NCBI RefSeq assembly: GCF_018398315.1
Contig: NZ_JAHBRW010000001.1
Coordinates: forward strand, 2,228,001-2,292,000
Source of the DNA: Chelatococcus sp. YT9
Lineage (GTDB): Bacteria > Pseudomonadota > Alphaproteobacteria > Rhizobiales > Beijerinckiaceae
DNA: 64,000 bases
Reading direction: 5' to 3'
A program made the position numbers and the translations under genes. The notes below the pieces were generated by a model. It was given only the letters and a program-made list of their open reading frames with translations. It did not search any database and had not been told where the DNA came from. Shown one piece after another: positions 35,923-44,695 of the stretch. Position 1 is the first letter of the stretch; the number at the start of each line of letters is the position of its first letter.

Positions 35923-36166
35923 GTCGTTTAGCCTTGTTCCGCCCGGTATTATTCAGATTGCGCTTGAATACGCATCATAGACAAGCTTGTGTGTTTGAGA
36001 ACAACCAATGATTCCGATTGCGATTGTTTCCCGCCGGCCGCCATCACAGGCAATTTTATTGCTGGGTGGCACAGGTTTCGTGATCTTATTGATTGGTAGC
36101 GCGTCCAACGCATGAACACTCGGCAGAGGTGCCACCCGCCACAGGGTCGTGCCGAAGTTGTCAGCA
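35923..36166. other. Intergenic gap inside the LysR-linked gene series
   Basis: This 244-base gap between the Meh-like gene and the carboxylase beta subunit, both on the minus strand, is A/T-richer than its surroundings. It contains no supported ORF or strong hairpin. It may hold a secondary promoter for the carboxylase-MaoC-CitE part. I cannot name a specific site. Confidence 0.4.
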
Positions 36167-37051
36167 TTACCAGACGGCCTTCGCCTCCATGGTTGTCCGT
36201 CCATGCACGTCGGCTGTCCACAGGCGCAAGCTGTCGCCGTCCGCATCACTGGCGTTCAGGGTGAAGTCGGCGCCGTCGAACAGCGGGCTCACTCCCCGGA
36301 AGTCGAATGTCCTGGGTGAGCGGCCATCCCTGAGCGAAGCCGCGAATTCCACGAGCAGCGTCGCCTGCAGCGGGCCGTGCACCACAAGCCCCGGATAGTT
36401 CTCCTCATCGCGGGAGTATGGCTGGTCATAGTGAATACGATGTCCGTTGAAAGTCAGCGCCGAATAGCGGAACAGCAACACCGGGCTGCACGGCACCACA
36501 AGGTGCCACTGGGCTTCCGGCGGCTTTGTCGGCCATGGAGGTGTTGCCGCCCCACCGGCCTGTGCCTCGCCGCTCCGGGGAGGCTCGGCATCGCGATAGA
36601 CGATGTCCTGCCGCTCACGGATCGCCAATCCCCGCGCCGTGGTGATCTCATGGTCGACCGTGACGAAGCACAGGGTGCCGGATCTGCCCTGCTTCGCTGC
36701 CACGTCGCGGATCACGGACCGACGCGTGACGATGTCGCCGGGCTTCAGCCTCTCATGGAATTCGAGCCGCCCGCCGGCCCACATGCGACGGGGCAGGGTT
36801 GTCGGCGGGAGGAAGCCGCCGCGCGCGGGATGCCCATCCGGCCCCAGTCCCGCCATCGGCGCGATGGGTGGCGCGAGGCACCAGTGCATCGCCAGGGGTA
36901 CCTCGGCGCTATCCCAGGATTCGTTCGCGTCGATCGCGATGGTTGCGAGCAGCCCGCGAACGAGGCGATCCGTCAGCACGTCCCGCGCCTCATCCGAGCG
37001 GCCAATCCAGCCGCGCAGATGCTCGATGTCGAGTTGCGCTGCCCGGGTCAT
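36167..37051 (-). CDS. Mesaconyl-C4-CoA/itaconyl-CoA hydratase-like protein (HTD2/Meh family)
   Basis: A 294-residue double-hotdog protein. The N-terminal half has the acid-activation region HWCLAPPIAPMAGLGPDGHP followed by PRRMWAGGRLEFHERLKPGD. The C-terminal half has LFRYSALTFNGHRIHYDQPY and NYPGLVVHGPLQATLL, the typical hydratase motif of the FAS1-like/Meh group. Known members hydrate mesaconyl-C4-CoA in the 3-hydroxypropionate cycle or itaconyl-CoA in pseudomonads. Its start overlaps the stop of the CaiB-type transferase (ATGA), which matches the itaconate operon composition. Confidence 0.82.
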   Translation of the reverse strand: MTRAAQLDIEHLRGWIGRSDEARDVLTDRLVRGLLATIAIDANESWDSAEVPLAMHWCLAPPIAPMAGLGPDGHPARGGFLPPTTLPRRMWAGGRLEFHERLKPGDIVTRRSVIRDVAAKQGRSGTLCFVTVDHEITTARGLAIRERQDIVYRDAEPPRSGEAQAGGAATPPWPTKPPEAQWHLVVPCSPVLLFRYSALTFNGHRIHYDQPYSRDEENYPGLVVHGPLQATLLVEFAASLRDGRSPRTFDFRGVSPLFDGADFTLNASDADGDSLRLWTADVHGRTTMEAKAVW

Positions 37052-38199
37052 GTCGCCTTTCCCCTGTGCTGTTCGGCGAATTCGGCTCGAATCGCGTCCG
37101 TGTGCTGTCCCAGCGCCGGCACGGCCCCGGGTTGAAGATCCCGCCTGGAAGGCGAGCCGACGCTCCGGAATACACCGCCGGGTATGGCTACGTCGACGCG
37201 TCTGAGGGCCGGATGGTTGGAGAGATCCGCCACCTCCGAGACATTGGACCAGGCGAGCTGATGGCGTTCGAGTTTCGCGATCATCCCTGCCTTGGTTTCA
37301 GCGGCGAAGATCGGCTTGATGATCGCGTCGAGAGCTTCACGGTTGGCGACCCGGGACGGATTGTCGGCGAAACGGCTATCCCCGGTGAGATCCTGCCGAC
37401 CCAGCACGCCCGCGCAGAACCGCGCCCATTCCTGTGGGTTTTGCACCACCGCGACGATCTCGCCATCACGGCAGGCAAAGGCGCCGTAGGGATAGATCGC
37501 GGCATGGCTCAGGCCGGCGCGTGGCGTGGGCTTGGCCGCGTAGTCATGGTGCAGCAGCGGCACACTCATCAGGTCCGCCATCACGTCGAACATGGCGATC
37601 TCGATGGCCTGCCCACGTCCCGTCTCGGCCCGCTCGATCAGTGCCTCAAGGATAGCGGCATGGGCGGTCATTCCCGTCGCCACATCGGCGATGGACACAC
37701 CGACCTTGGCTGGGGCGTCCGGCGTGCCGGTGACCGCGCACAGGCCGCTTTCCGCCTGTATCAGCATGTCATAGGCGCGCATGTCGCGGAAGCTCGTGTC
37801 CTGGGCGTAGCCCACGATGTCGACGGCGATCAGCCGGGGATAACGCGCGACGAGCTCCGCCGAGCCGAGGCCGAGCCGTTCGGTGGCGCCCGGGGCGAGA
37901 TTCTGCACGAAGACGTCAGCCTCGGCGACAAGCCGCTCGACAAGAGCACGGTCCGCCTCATCCTTGATGTCGAGGACCGTGCTCTCCTTGCCGCGATTGA
38001 GCCAGGCGAAATAGGCGCTCGTGCCCTTCACGGTTCGGTCGTAGTGCCGCGCGGTCTCGCCGCCGGCACGCTCGATCTTGATGACGCGCGCGCCTGCATC
38101 CGCAAGGCGCACGGTGCAAGTCGGCGCCGCCACCGCCTGTTCGATGGCGACCACGAGCAGGCCCTGCAGTGGGAGGAGGGTGTCCCCGGACAATGCCAT
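37048..38199 (-). CDS. Type III CoA-transferase (CaiB/BaiF family)
   Basis: A 383-residue CoA-transferase. The catalytic aspartate that forms the mixed anhydride is Asp144 in RAYDMLIQAESG, and LNRGKESTVLDIKD and NLAPGATERLGLG are family blocks. It moves CoA from a donor such as succinyl-CoA to a free acid. It differs from the racemase-type protein at 20961, lacking that enzyme's His/Asp/Glu pattern. The start at 38199 has GAGG eight bases upstream; the frame stays open to 38610, but that is antisense-type sequence within the dehydrogenase gene. It follows the acyl-CoA dehydrogenase by ten bases. Confidence 0.85.
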   Translation of the reverse strand: MALSGDTLLPLQGLLVVAIEQAVAAPTCTVRLADAGARVIKIERAGGETARHYDRTVKGTSAYFAWLNRGKESTVLDIKDEADRALVERLVAEADVFVQNLAPGATERLGLGSAELVARYPRLIAVDIVGYAQDTSFRDMRAYDMLIQAESGLCAVTGTPDAPAKVGVSIADVATGMTAHAAILEALIERAETGRGQAIEIAMFDVMADLMSVPLLHHDYAAKPTPRAGLSHAAIYPYGAFACRDGEIVAVVQNPQEWARFCAGVLGRQDLTGDSRFADNPSRVANREALDAIIKPIFAAETKAGMIAKLERHQLAWSNVSEVADLSNHPALRRVDVAIPGGVFRSVGSPSRRDLQPGAVPALGQHTDAIRAEFAEQHRGKAT

Positions 38200-38209
38200 G
38201 GGCCGGTCC

Positions 38210-39382
38210 TCAATAGGAGCGCGGCATGCCGAGCACATGCTCGGCGATGTAGCTGAGGATGAGGTTGGTCGAGATCGGCGCCACTTGATAGAGCCGCGTT
38301 TCCCTGAACTTGCGCTCGACGTCGTATTCCTCGGCAAAGGCAAAACCGCCGTGGGTCTGGACACAGGCCTCAGCCGCGGCCCAGGACGCGTCGGCGGCCA
38401 GCATCTTGGCCATGTTGGCTTCGGCGCCGCAATCCTTGCCCGCCTCGAAGAGTTCGGCCGCCCGGTGAACCATGAGTTCAGCCGCCCGCATCTGCGCATA
38501 GGCCTTCGCGAGGGGAAACTGGATGCCCTGATTCTGGCCGATCGGCCGTCCGAACACCACCCGCTGATTGGCATAGGCAGTGGCTTTCTCAAGGAACCAC
38601 TTGGCATCACCTATACATTCCGAGGCGATGAGAATGCGCTCGGCGTTCATCCCCGAGAGAATATAGCGGAACCCTTTGCCTTCCTCGCCGATGAGATTCT
38701 CAGCGGGGATGCGGACATTGTCGAAGAACACTTCCGTCGTCGAGTGATTCATCATCGCGCGGATCGGCTGGATTGTAAGGCCGTTCGTCTTCGCCTCTCG
38801 CATGTCGAGGATGAAGACTGACAGGCCATCCGTGCGCTTGGCGACCTCGTCCCGTGGCGTGGTGCGGGCGAGCAGCAGCATGAGATCGGAATAGGCGGCG
38901 CGCGACGTCCAGACCTTCTGGCCGTTCACGACATAATGGTCCCCCCGGCGCTCGGCGAAGGTCTTGATGGAAGTGGTATCCGTGCCGCTGGTCGGCTCCG
39001 TCACGCCGAAGGCCTGCAGGCGCAGTTCACCGGCGGCGATCTTGGGCAGATAGGCGCTCTTCTGCGCGTCGTTGCCATGCCGCACCAGGGCGCCCATGAT
39101 GTACATCTGGGCGTGACAGGCCGCGCCGTTGCAACCCGCACGTTGGATCTCCTCCAGAATAGCGGCCGCTGCGGAGAGCGGCAGGCCTGCGCCGCCATAG
39201 GCCTCCGGTATCAGCACCGAGAGATAGCCGGCTTCGGTCAGCTCCTGCACGAACTCTTGGGGATAGGCGTCCTCCCTGTCGAGCTTGCGCCAGTATTCGC
39301 CGGGAAACTGCTCGCAAAGCTTACGCACCGCTCCGCGGATCTCGCGGACATCTTCCGTCTCGCCCGACATCTCGAAGGTCAT
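38210..39382 (-). CDS. Acyl-CoA dehydrogenase with isovaleryl-type catalytic glutamate position
   Basis: A 390-residue FAD enzyme. FGVTEPTSGTDTTSIKT and GQKVWTSRAAYSDLMLLLART bind FAD and substrate, and EEGKGFRYILSGMNAERIL carries Glu248. That is the position used by isovaleryl-CoA and long-chain dehydrogenases. The segment where most dehydrogenases carry YEGTxEI reads LYQVAPIST, so Glu248 is likely the base. Substrates could be a branched short acyl-CoA. It is the first structural gene after the LysR gene, and a TATGC-N7-GCATA palindrome lies 81-97 bases upstream. Confidence 0.87.
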   Translation of the reverse strand: MTFEMSGETEDVREIRGAVRKLCEQFPGEYWRKLDREDAYPQEFVQELTEAGYLSVLIPEAYGGAGLPLSAAAAILEEIQRAGCNGAACHAQMYIMGALVRHGNDAQKSAYLPKIAAGELRLQAFGVTEPTSGTDTTSIKTFAERRGDHYVVNGQKVWTSRAAYSDLMLLLARTTPRDEVAKRTDGLSVFILDMREAKTNGLTIQPIRAMMNHSTTEVFFDNVRIPAENLIGEEGKGFRYILSGMNAERILIASECIGDAKWFLEKATAYANQRVVFGRPIGQNQGIQFPLAKAYAQMRAAELMVHRAAELFEAGKDCGAEANMAKMLAADASWAAAEACVQTHGGFAFAEEYDVERKFRETRLYQVAPISTNLILSYIAEHVLGMPRSY

Positions 39383-39462
39383 GCTATCCCACCCACCGCT
39401 CTGTTTGCACTCTGGATAGCAAGCCGCCGCGCAACCGTGAAACGCCGTCTCGCTATTTCAGA

Positions 39463-39479
39463 TATGCTGATGCGGCATA
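39463..39479. promoter_or_regulatory. Putative LysR-type operator
   Basis: TATGC-N7-GCATA, an inverted repeat of the size expected for a LysR box. It sits in the 106-base gap between the LysR gene and the acyl-CoA dehydrogenase it probably controls. The assignment is by form and position only. Confidence 0.5.
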
Positions 39480-39488
39480 CTTCAGGGA

Positions 39489-40421
39489 TTATGAATGCTC
39501 TTCCAGGATCGCTCTCCAGCGGCCGCTTTCCACTAGCGCGGCAACCTCTGACATCACCATGGCTGCGAATTGCCGGATGGCGGGCGCCGGTGGGCGGTCG
39601 ATGACACTCGCCAGAACGAGGCGGCGTGTGATCTCAGGCTCGACAATCGGTCTTGCCAAGAGGGTCCCGGCCTCGACATCCGCGAAGACCGACAGGAAGG
39701 GCAGGATCGTCGCACCGAGACCACGACGGACGAGGTCTATTTGCACCGGCAGGGAATCCGCCTCCACCACCGGCTCGAAGGCATAGCCGGCCTGGGCGGC
39801 CACGCTGTCGATCAGCAGCCGCAGGCCGTGCCGGCGGCTCGGCAGCACGAGCCGCAGGTCCGCGATCTCGGCGAGTGACGCCACGGATGCTTCCACTGGC
39901 CGCGGTCCGGGCGGCTCGATCAGGAACAGTCGCTCCAGCAGCAGGGGCTGGGACCGGATCGTCGAAGGCAGCTTGTTCTCATAGAGGACGCCGAGGTCAA
40001 TCGCGCCGCGCTGCAGCCAGTCCAGCACATGCCCGCTGTAGCCTGACACGACGCGCAGTTTCACGCGCGGATGCAGCCGCGAGAATTTTTCGATGAGCAC
40101 GCCAGAGAGCACATCCGCGACGGTCGGTGGCATGCCGAAGGATACCTCGCCGGTAAGGACCGCTTGCTCGGACTTGATCTCCGCGCGCGCCTGTTCGATC
40201 TCGCGCAGGATCACCGTGGCGCGCGCAAACAACGCCGCGCCCTGGTCGGTCAGCTCCACGCCCCTGCCGTGCCGACGAAACAGCTGCGCGTCGACCTCGG
40301 CTTCCAGGGCCTGAATCTGGCGCGTCAGCGCGGACTGGGCGATGTGAAGTCTTTCAGCGGCGAGGCTGATGCTGCCAAGTTCCGCAACATGAACGAAGGT
40401 ACGTAATTGCTTGACTTCCAC
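39489..40421 (-). CDS. LysR-family transcriptional regulator
   Basis: A 310-residue regulator. The helix-turn-helix near the N-terminus (GSISLAAERLHIAQSALTRQ) begins at about residue 16 if translation starts at the GTG at 40421 (VEVKQLRTFVHVAELG), the normal LysR layout. The open frame extends to 40490, but the extra 23 residues are not family-like. The effector domain has GEVSFGMPPTVADVLSGVL. It lies directly upstream of, and on the same strand as, the acyl-CoA dehydrogenase-CoA-transferase-hydratase series, unlike the usual divergent layout. In pseudomonads a LysR protein controls the itaconate genes, a useful parallel. Confidence 0.85.
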   Translation of the reverse strand: MEVKQLRTFVHVAELGSISLAAERLHIAQSALTRQIQALEAEVDAQLFRRHGRGVELTDQGAALFARATVILREIEQARAEIKSEQAVLTGEVSFGMPPTVADVLSGVLIEKFSRLHPRVKLRVVSGYSGHVLDWLQRGAIDLGVLYENKLPSTIRSQPLLLERLFLIEPPGPRPVEASVASLAEIADLRLVLPSRRHGLRLLIDSVAAQAGYAFEPVVEADSLPVQIDLVRRGLGATILPFLSVFADVEAGTLLARPIVEPEITRRLVLASVIDRPPAPAIRQFAAMVMSEVAALVESGRWRAILEEHS

Positions 40422-40526
40422 CGATTTCGGTCTCGCCGCAGATGCCCGGACTATTGCCCTTCTACCTGAACTGGGCGCGCCGATCTTCAAGATGTTTGGG
40501 CGAAAGCCGCTGAGGGAGCGCCGGCC

Positions 40527-42200
40527 TCAAGCGGCGCGGTCGACTTTGCGCGAGAGCAGCGCGAAGGCAAGCGAGATCAAGGTGGTGATGCCGATCGTGA
40601 CGGCGCTCATGGCCATGCCCAGCTGCACGGAGCCTTGGTCGAACTGGCGCCAGATGAAGGTAGCGATGGTCTGCATGCCCACCGGCGCGAGCAGGAGTGA
40701 GGCCACCAGTTCGCGTGACGCGATCGCGAAGACGATCAGCATGGCGGCAATCAGGCTTGGCGCGATGAGCGGCAATAGAACCCGCGTGAAGGTGACGATC
40801 GGCTTGGCGCCCGAGACGCGCGCGGCCATCTCGAGACTTTCGCCGACCTGGCGGAAGGCGGCATTGGCATAACGCACGGGGTAGGGCAGCAGGATGCAGC
40901 AGTAGGCCAACAACAGGATCAGGGGAGTATTGTAGGGGCTTGCCGGCCACCAGCTTTGGTTCCAGGCAAGGATCAGCCCGACCGCAACGACAACACCGGG
41001 AATTGCATTTGGCAGCACGGTCAGGGCATCGAGGACCTGCCGGCCCTTGAGCTTGGTGCGCACCACGAAATAGGCGGATGTAGCGCCGAGTACGCCGGTC
41101 GCGAGAGCGGTCGCCAAGCCGAGAAGGAGACTGTTGCGGAGCGCTTCTACGCCCCCAGAGGCGCCCTCGGTCATTGCCAGGAAGTTGTCGACCCCGAGAT
41201 TGGAAAGGGCGAGACCGCCCGAGATGGTGCGCGAGAAGGCCGTCGCCAGAATGGCGAACAGCGGCACGATCGTGGACAAGAGCGTGACCAGCGCGAACAG
41301 CAGGATGACTGGCAGGGTCCAGACGCCGAGGGCGTATCGCGTGGTGTCCGCCGAACGGCCACCGACGGTTTCGTAGGACCGCGAGGACAGGAGCCGGAGC
41401 TGCAGGCCGAACGCCGAAAGGGAGAGCGCGACCAGAACAAGAGAGAGGGCCGAAGCGCCCGACAGGTCGATCGGCCAGTCGGAAACACGCGTGTCGATGG
41501 CGGTGACGAGGACGTCGAAGCCGGCGCGGGCGCCGAGTGCCGCTGGCGTACCATATTCCTCGATCGTCATCGCGAAGACGATGAGGAGGCTCGCCACGAT
41601 GCCAGGCGCGGACAAGGGCAGGGTGACGCGCAGAAAGGCGCGCAAGGGCGTGGCGCCGGATACACGTGCAGCGTCGGTGAGCCGCGTGCCGATGGCACCG
41701 ACCGTCCTCGACACCGCGAAATAGATGGCCGGGAACACGTTGAGCGTCATGACGATCGCGACGCCCCAGAAGGAAAACAGGAGCTTGCCGAGATCGAACC
41801 CTGCGATCTGGAAGAGATACCCGCGTGGCTGCAGCGTCATGATCCAGGCAAGCGCTGCGATATAGGGCGGGATCATGAAGGGTACGAGCAGCAGAACGTC
41901 CCACAGCGATGCGAGCGGCACCCGGAACAGGGCGCGGATGACGCCGAGCGGAACCGCAATCAGCGAGGACAGCGCGACCACCACCACGCCAAGCGTGATG
42001 GTGTTCAGCGTCAGGCCCAGGAGCTTGCTGTCGGAGAAAGCTTCGACGAGCGCGCTGAAGGGCGCTGCCAGCGAGCCCGAGCCGAGGTTGGGAAAGATGG
42101 CTTGCAGCAGCACAAAGACGAGGGGGAGCGCCACGACGACGAGCAGACCCGCCACTGTCGTTACAACAAATCCCTGGTCGGCGCGTCCCCCACTGATCAC
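40527..42200 (-). CDS. ABC transporter permease, fused two-domain FbpB/ThiP type
   Basis: A 557-residue inner-membrane protein made of two homologous permease halves (about 1-275 and 285-557), each with six hydrophobic helices. The EAA-like loops are TDAARVSGATPLRAFLRVTLP and LEMAARVSGAKPIVTFTRVLLP. This layout is typical of importers for ferric iron, thiamin, 2-aminoethylphosphonate and related solutes. The start is a GTG at 42200, six bases after the binding-protein stop. The complete importer is binding protein, this permease and one ATPase. The substrate is not known. Confidence 0.88.
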   Translation of the reverse strand: MISGGRADQGFVVTTVAGLLVVVALPLVFVLLQAIFPNLGSGSLAAPFSALVEAFSDSKLLGLTLNTITLGVVVVALSSLIAVPLGVIRALFRVPLASLWDVLLLVPFMIPPYIAALAWIMTLQPRGYLFQIAGFDLGKLLFSFWGVAIVMTLNVFPAIYFAVSRTVGAIGTRLTDAARVSGATPLRAFLRVTLPLSAPGIVASLLIVFAMTIEEYGTPAALGARAGFDVLVTAIDTRVSDWPIDLSGASALSLVLVALSLSAFGLQLRLLSSRSYETVGGRSADTTRYALGVWTLPVILLFALVTLLSTIVPLFAILATAFSRTISGGLALSNLGVDNFLAMTEGASGGVEALRNSLLLGLATALATGVLGATSAYFVVRTKLKGRQVLDALTVLPNAIPGVVVAVGLILAWNQSWWPASPYNTPLILLLAYCCILLPYPVRYANAAFRQVGESLEMAARVSGAKPIVTFTRVLLPLIAPSLIAAMLIVFAIASRELVASLLLAPVGMQTIATFIWRQFDQGSVQLGMAMSAVTIGITTLISLAFALLSRKVDRAA

Positions 42201-42206
42201 GGTTGC

Positions 42207-43160
42207 TTACTTCCCGCCGGTCGCGGCGTTGAAGCCCGACAGGATTTCCTTGCGCGCAGCGTAAACCTTGTCCGTGTCCACCGACAGGATCTTGAGATCG
42301 CCGACCAGCGGGCGGTCGGCTTTCACGTCGGTGCGGGCGGGCATCAGATAGACTTTGGCGACAGCAGCCTGTCCTTCATCGGACAGTACGTAGTCGATGA
42401 AAGCCTTGGCGCTTTCTGGCTGCTTCGACCAGTTGAGGATGAGCATCGGCCGCGGGGCGATGACCGTTCCGGAAGTGGGGAAGATCACCTCAATGCTCTC
42501 GTCCTTGGCGGCTCCGCCGAGCGAGATGTAATCCACCGCGCCGAACACGGCGGCCTTGGCGCCCTGCAGCACGGGCGTCAGCGCGGCGGCATTGGCACCG
42601 GCCACGACCATGCCGTTGGCGTTCAGGTTCTTGAAAAGCTGGAAGTTCTCGCCCTGGAGCGCGGCGACGAGCTCGAAGGTCGCGCCGGATTCGGCCGGAT
42701 CCGGCATGGTCACGAGGTCCTTGAAAGGCGGCTTGGCAAGGTCGGCCCAATCGGTCGGGCGCGCGGTGCCGCTCTTCGGGTTCCAGGCGATGGCGAGCGC
42801 GGACACGCCCTGCGCCACGGCATCCTTCGTCTTCAGAAAGTCTGGCACTTTAGCGGCGTTCGGGCTCGTGTAGGGCAGGAGCCAGCCGCGCTTGCTGAAG
42901 TCCGTGGCCGTATCCCACGAGGCGGAGATCAGCACGTCGACGACCGGGTTGCTCGCCTCGGCCTCGATGCGCGCCATGACCTTGCCGGTCGTGCCCTGGA
43001 ACACCGAGACAGGAATCTTGGTCTTGGCCGTGAACCCCTTAGCCAAGGTTTCGATGAGATTGGCGGGGCCTGCGGAATAGACCGTGATCTTGTCCTGAGC
43101 GGTGGCTGCCGTGGCGAGGCCGAGCGTGATCGCGCCGGCCAGAAATACTCTACGCATCAT
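42207..43160 (-). CDS. Periplasmic substrate-binding protein, FbpA/AfuA-like
   Basis: A 317-residue type II binding protein. The signal peptide (about 1-21) ends TAATAQ; the mature part starts KITVYSAGPANLIETLAKGF. VFQGTTGKVMARIEAE and ALAIAWNPKSG are family segments. The adjacent tyrosine pair that binds ferric iron in FbpA is not visible in the expected C-terminal region (GAVDYISLGGA instead). Iron is therefore doubtful, and a phosphonate or other small ligand is possible. It overlaps the ATPase gene upstream (ATGA). Confidence 0.85.
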   Translation of the reverse strand: MMRRVFLAGAITLGLATAATAQDKITVYSAGPANLIETLAKGFTAKTKIPVSVFQGTTGKVMARIEAEASNPVVDVLISASWDTATDFSKRGWLLPYTSPNAAKVPDFLKTKDAVAQGVSALAIAWNPKSGTARPTDWADLAKPPFKDLVTMPDPAESGATFELVAALQGENFQLFKNLNANGMVVAGANAAALTPVLQGAKAAVFGAVDYISLGGAAKDESIEVIFPTSGTVIAPRPMLILNWSKQPESAKAFIDYVLSDEGQAAVAKVYLMPARTDVKADRPLVGDLKILSVDTDKVYAARKEILSGFNAATGGK

Positions 43161-44287
43161 GGTGTTGTCTCCAGTGAAGCTGGACGGGCCGCCTCGCTCG
43201 GGAAAAAGCGCAGTCGGTCCATCGTGAGATCGAGGGCTAGGACTTCACCGATCGCGGCTCGGCTGGGGGCGATCACGGTGACGGGAAGGCCGGGTGCGTC
43301 ATCTTCGCCGAGGCGAACGGTCAAGAGATAATGGTCCCCACGGAACAACGAACGCGTGACGGTGCCGGGTAGGGATTGCGGTCCAAGGACGCTGGGCACC
43401 AGCGAATCGCGGCGCAGCAGCAGCCTGCCGTTGCGTGCTCCGTGCCAACCGGCCGGAAGCCGGCCGATGGCCATGCGGGCTGCCGGGACATAGATCTCCC
43501 CCTCCCGGATCTCGACGTCGGCCATCGTGCCGAGGTGAAGGAATTCACACACATCCGGCGAAGCCGGGACATTGACGAGCTGTTCCGGCGCATCGAGTTG
43601 GATGATCTTCCCGGCGCGCATCACCGCGACGCGATCCGCCAGTCCGAAGGCTTCGGCGTGGTCGTGCGTCACATAGACCCCGCTTAATCCGAGTTCGCGT
43701 ATGAGTGAGGAAATCTCGCCGACGAGTGTTTCCTTGAGGTCGCGGTCGAGATTGGAAAGAGGTTCGTCGAAGAGCACAAGGCGTGGCTCGGACACGATTG
43801 CCCGGGCGATCGAGACGCGCTGTTGCTGCCCACCGGAGAGTGATCCCGGTGAGCGGTCGGCAAAGGCGGCCAGCCCGACGCGACGCAATGCCTCGCGCGC
43901 CCGGCTGTCACGCTCCGCCCGCCCGACGCCGCGCATTTCCAGGGGAAAGCTGACGTTGCGGGCAACACTGAGGTGTGGCCACAGCGCGTAATCCTGGAAC
44001 ACCATGCCGAGCCCGCGCCTCTCGGGTGGCAACACTTTGCGCGCATTGGCGTCTGCGACAATCTCTCCCCCGATGCGGATGCGCCCAGCCGTCGGCGCGA
44101 GCAGGCCGGCGATGAGCTTGAGCAGCGTGGTCTTGCCGCAGCCGGACGGGCCGAGCAATGCCAGGATTTCAGCCCCCCTGACGGTGACGTTGAGGCTCTT
44201 TAGGATCGAGGCTGATCCGTAGGAAAAGGCGACGCCTTCTGCCTCGAGGGCGGGACGAGCTATTGTCCTCGGTGGAGATTGAAGCAC
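43157..44287 (-). CDS. ABC transporter ATPase, FbpC/PotA-like with TOBE domain
   Basis: A 376-residue ATPase with Walker A GPSGCGKTT, Q-loop FQDYALWPHLSV, signature SLSGGQQQRVSIARAI, Walker B LVLFDEPLSNLD and switch VTHDHAEAF. A C-terminal TOBE domain (about 285-365) follows. It opens the three-gene importer operon on the minus strand. The start appears to be a GTG at 44287. Strong similarity to FbpC, PotA and phosphonate ATPases does not resolve the substrate. Confidence 0.88.
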   Translation of the reverse strand: MLQSPPRTIARPALEAEGVAFSYGSASILKSLNVTVRGAEILALLGPSGCGKTTLLKLIAGLLAPTAGRIRIGGEIVADANARKVLPPERRGLGMVFQDYALWPHLSVARNVSFPLEMRGVGRAERDSRAREALRRVGLAAFADRSPGSLSGGQQQRVSIARAIVSEPRLVLFDEPLSNLDRDLKETLVGEISSLIRELGLSGVYVTHDHAEAFGLADRVAVMRAGKIIQLDAPEQLVNVPASPDVCEFLHLGTMADVEIREGEIYVPAARMAIGRLPAGWHGARNGRLLLRRDSLVPSVLGPQSLPGTVTRSLFRGDHYLLTVRLGEDDAPGLPVTVIAPSRAAIGEVLALDLTMDRLRFFPSEAARPASLETTP

Positions 44288-44695
44288 GGTCTCGAATCGC
44301 AGTTGGCAGAATGACGGATGCCCGCGCCGGACTGGGACCGCGGCGAGTTCTTGGGTCCGCTTCTATGACGCTTGTGCGACAGTTCGACGACACTGCGGGA
44401 GCGTGCGCCGCCGTCGGTTTTATTGCCTTCGGGCTCTGATCCGTCCCGCGCCACGACGACCTGCCGACGGTGCTGCCGGAATACGGCATTTCGCTGCATC
44501 CCGGAGCAGCGTCCCCTGGCTCTAGCGCAAGCTCCGGCATGAGTCCTTGGCCACAATCGATGCGGGGCTAAACCCGAATGCAGGCTTGGCGGGGCCCCTG
44601 CGGGGCGAGCCCAAGGGTTGTGAACTCCGAGCCCGCTGTTCCGTGAGGCACGCGATCAGATCGTGTGGTTCTCGTGGCTGTGTTGCCTTCGCCGC
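44288..44695. other. Intergenic region upstream of the Fbp-like importer
   Basis: About 400 bases between the ATPase start and the PPK2 stop, both on the minus strand. Short ORFs here (for example 44260-44556) have no family resemblance. The region should hold the importer promoter; I recognise no specific operator or riboswitch, and no clear terminator for ppk2. Confidence 0.45.

Noticed and set aside
36799-38256. 485-codon open frame on the plus strand
   Set aside because: It is antisense to the Meh-like and CoA-transferase genes, both firmly identified; no recognisable domain.
40462-41904. 480-codon open frame on the minus strand
   Set aside because: It is an out-of-frame reading of the fused permease gene, Arg/His/Pro-rich, with no membrane helices or motifs.
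40956-43331. 791-codon open frame on the plus strand
   Set aside because: It lies antisense to the permease and binding-protein genes, which have clear family motifs. The frame is charged and repetitive with no domain, as expected for the complement of GC-rich coding DNA.
44260-44556. 98-codon minus-strand ORF upstream of the Fbp-like ATPase
   Set aside because: Arg/Gly-rich shadow sequence overlapping the ATPase start, without family features.
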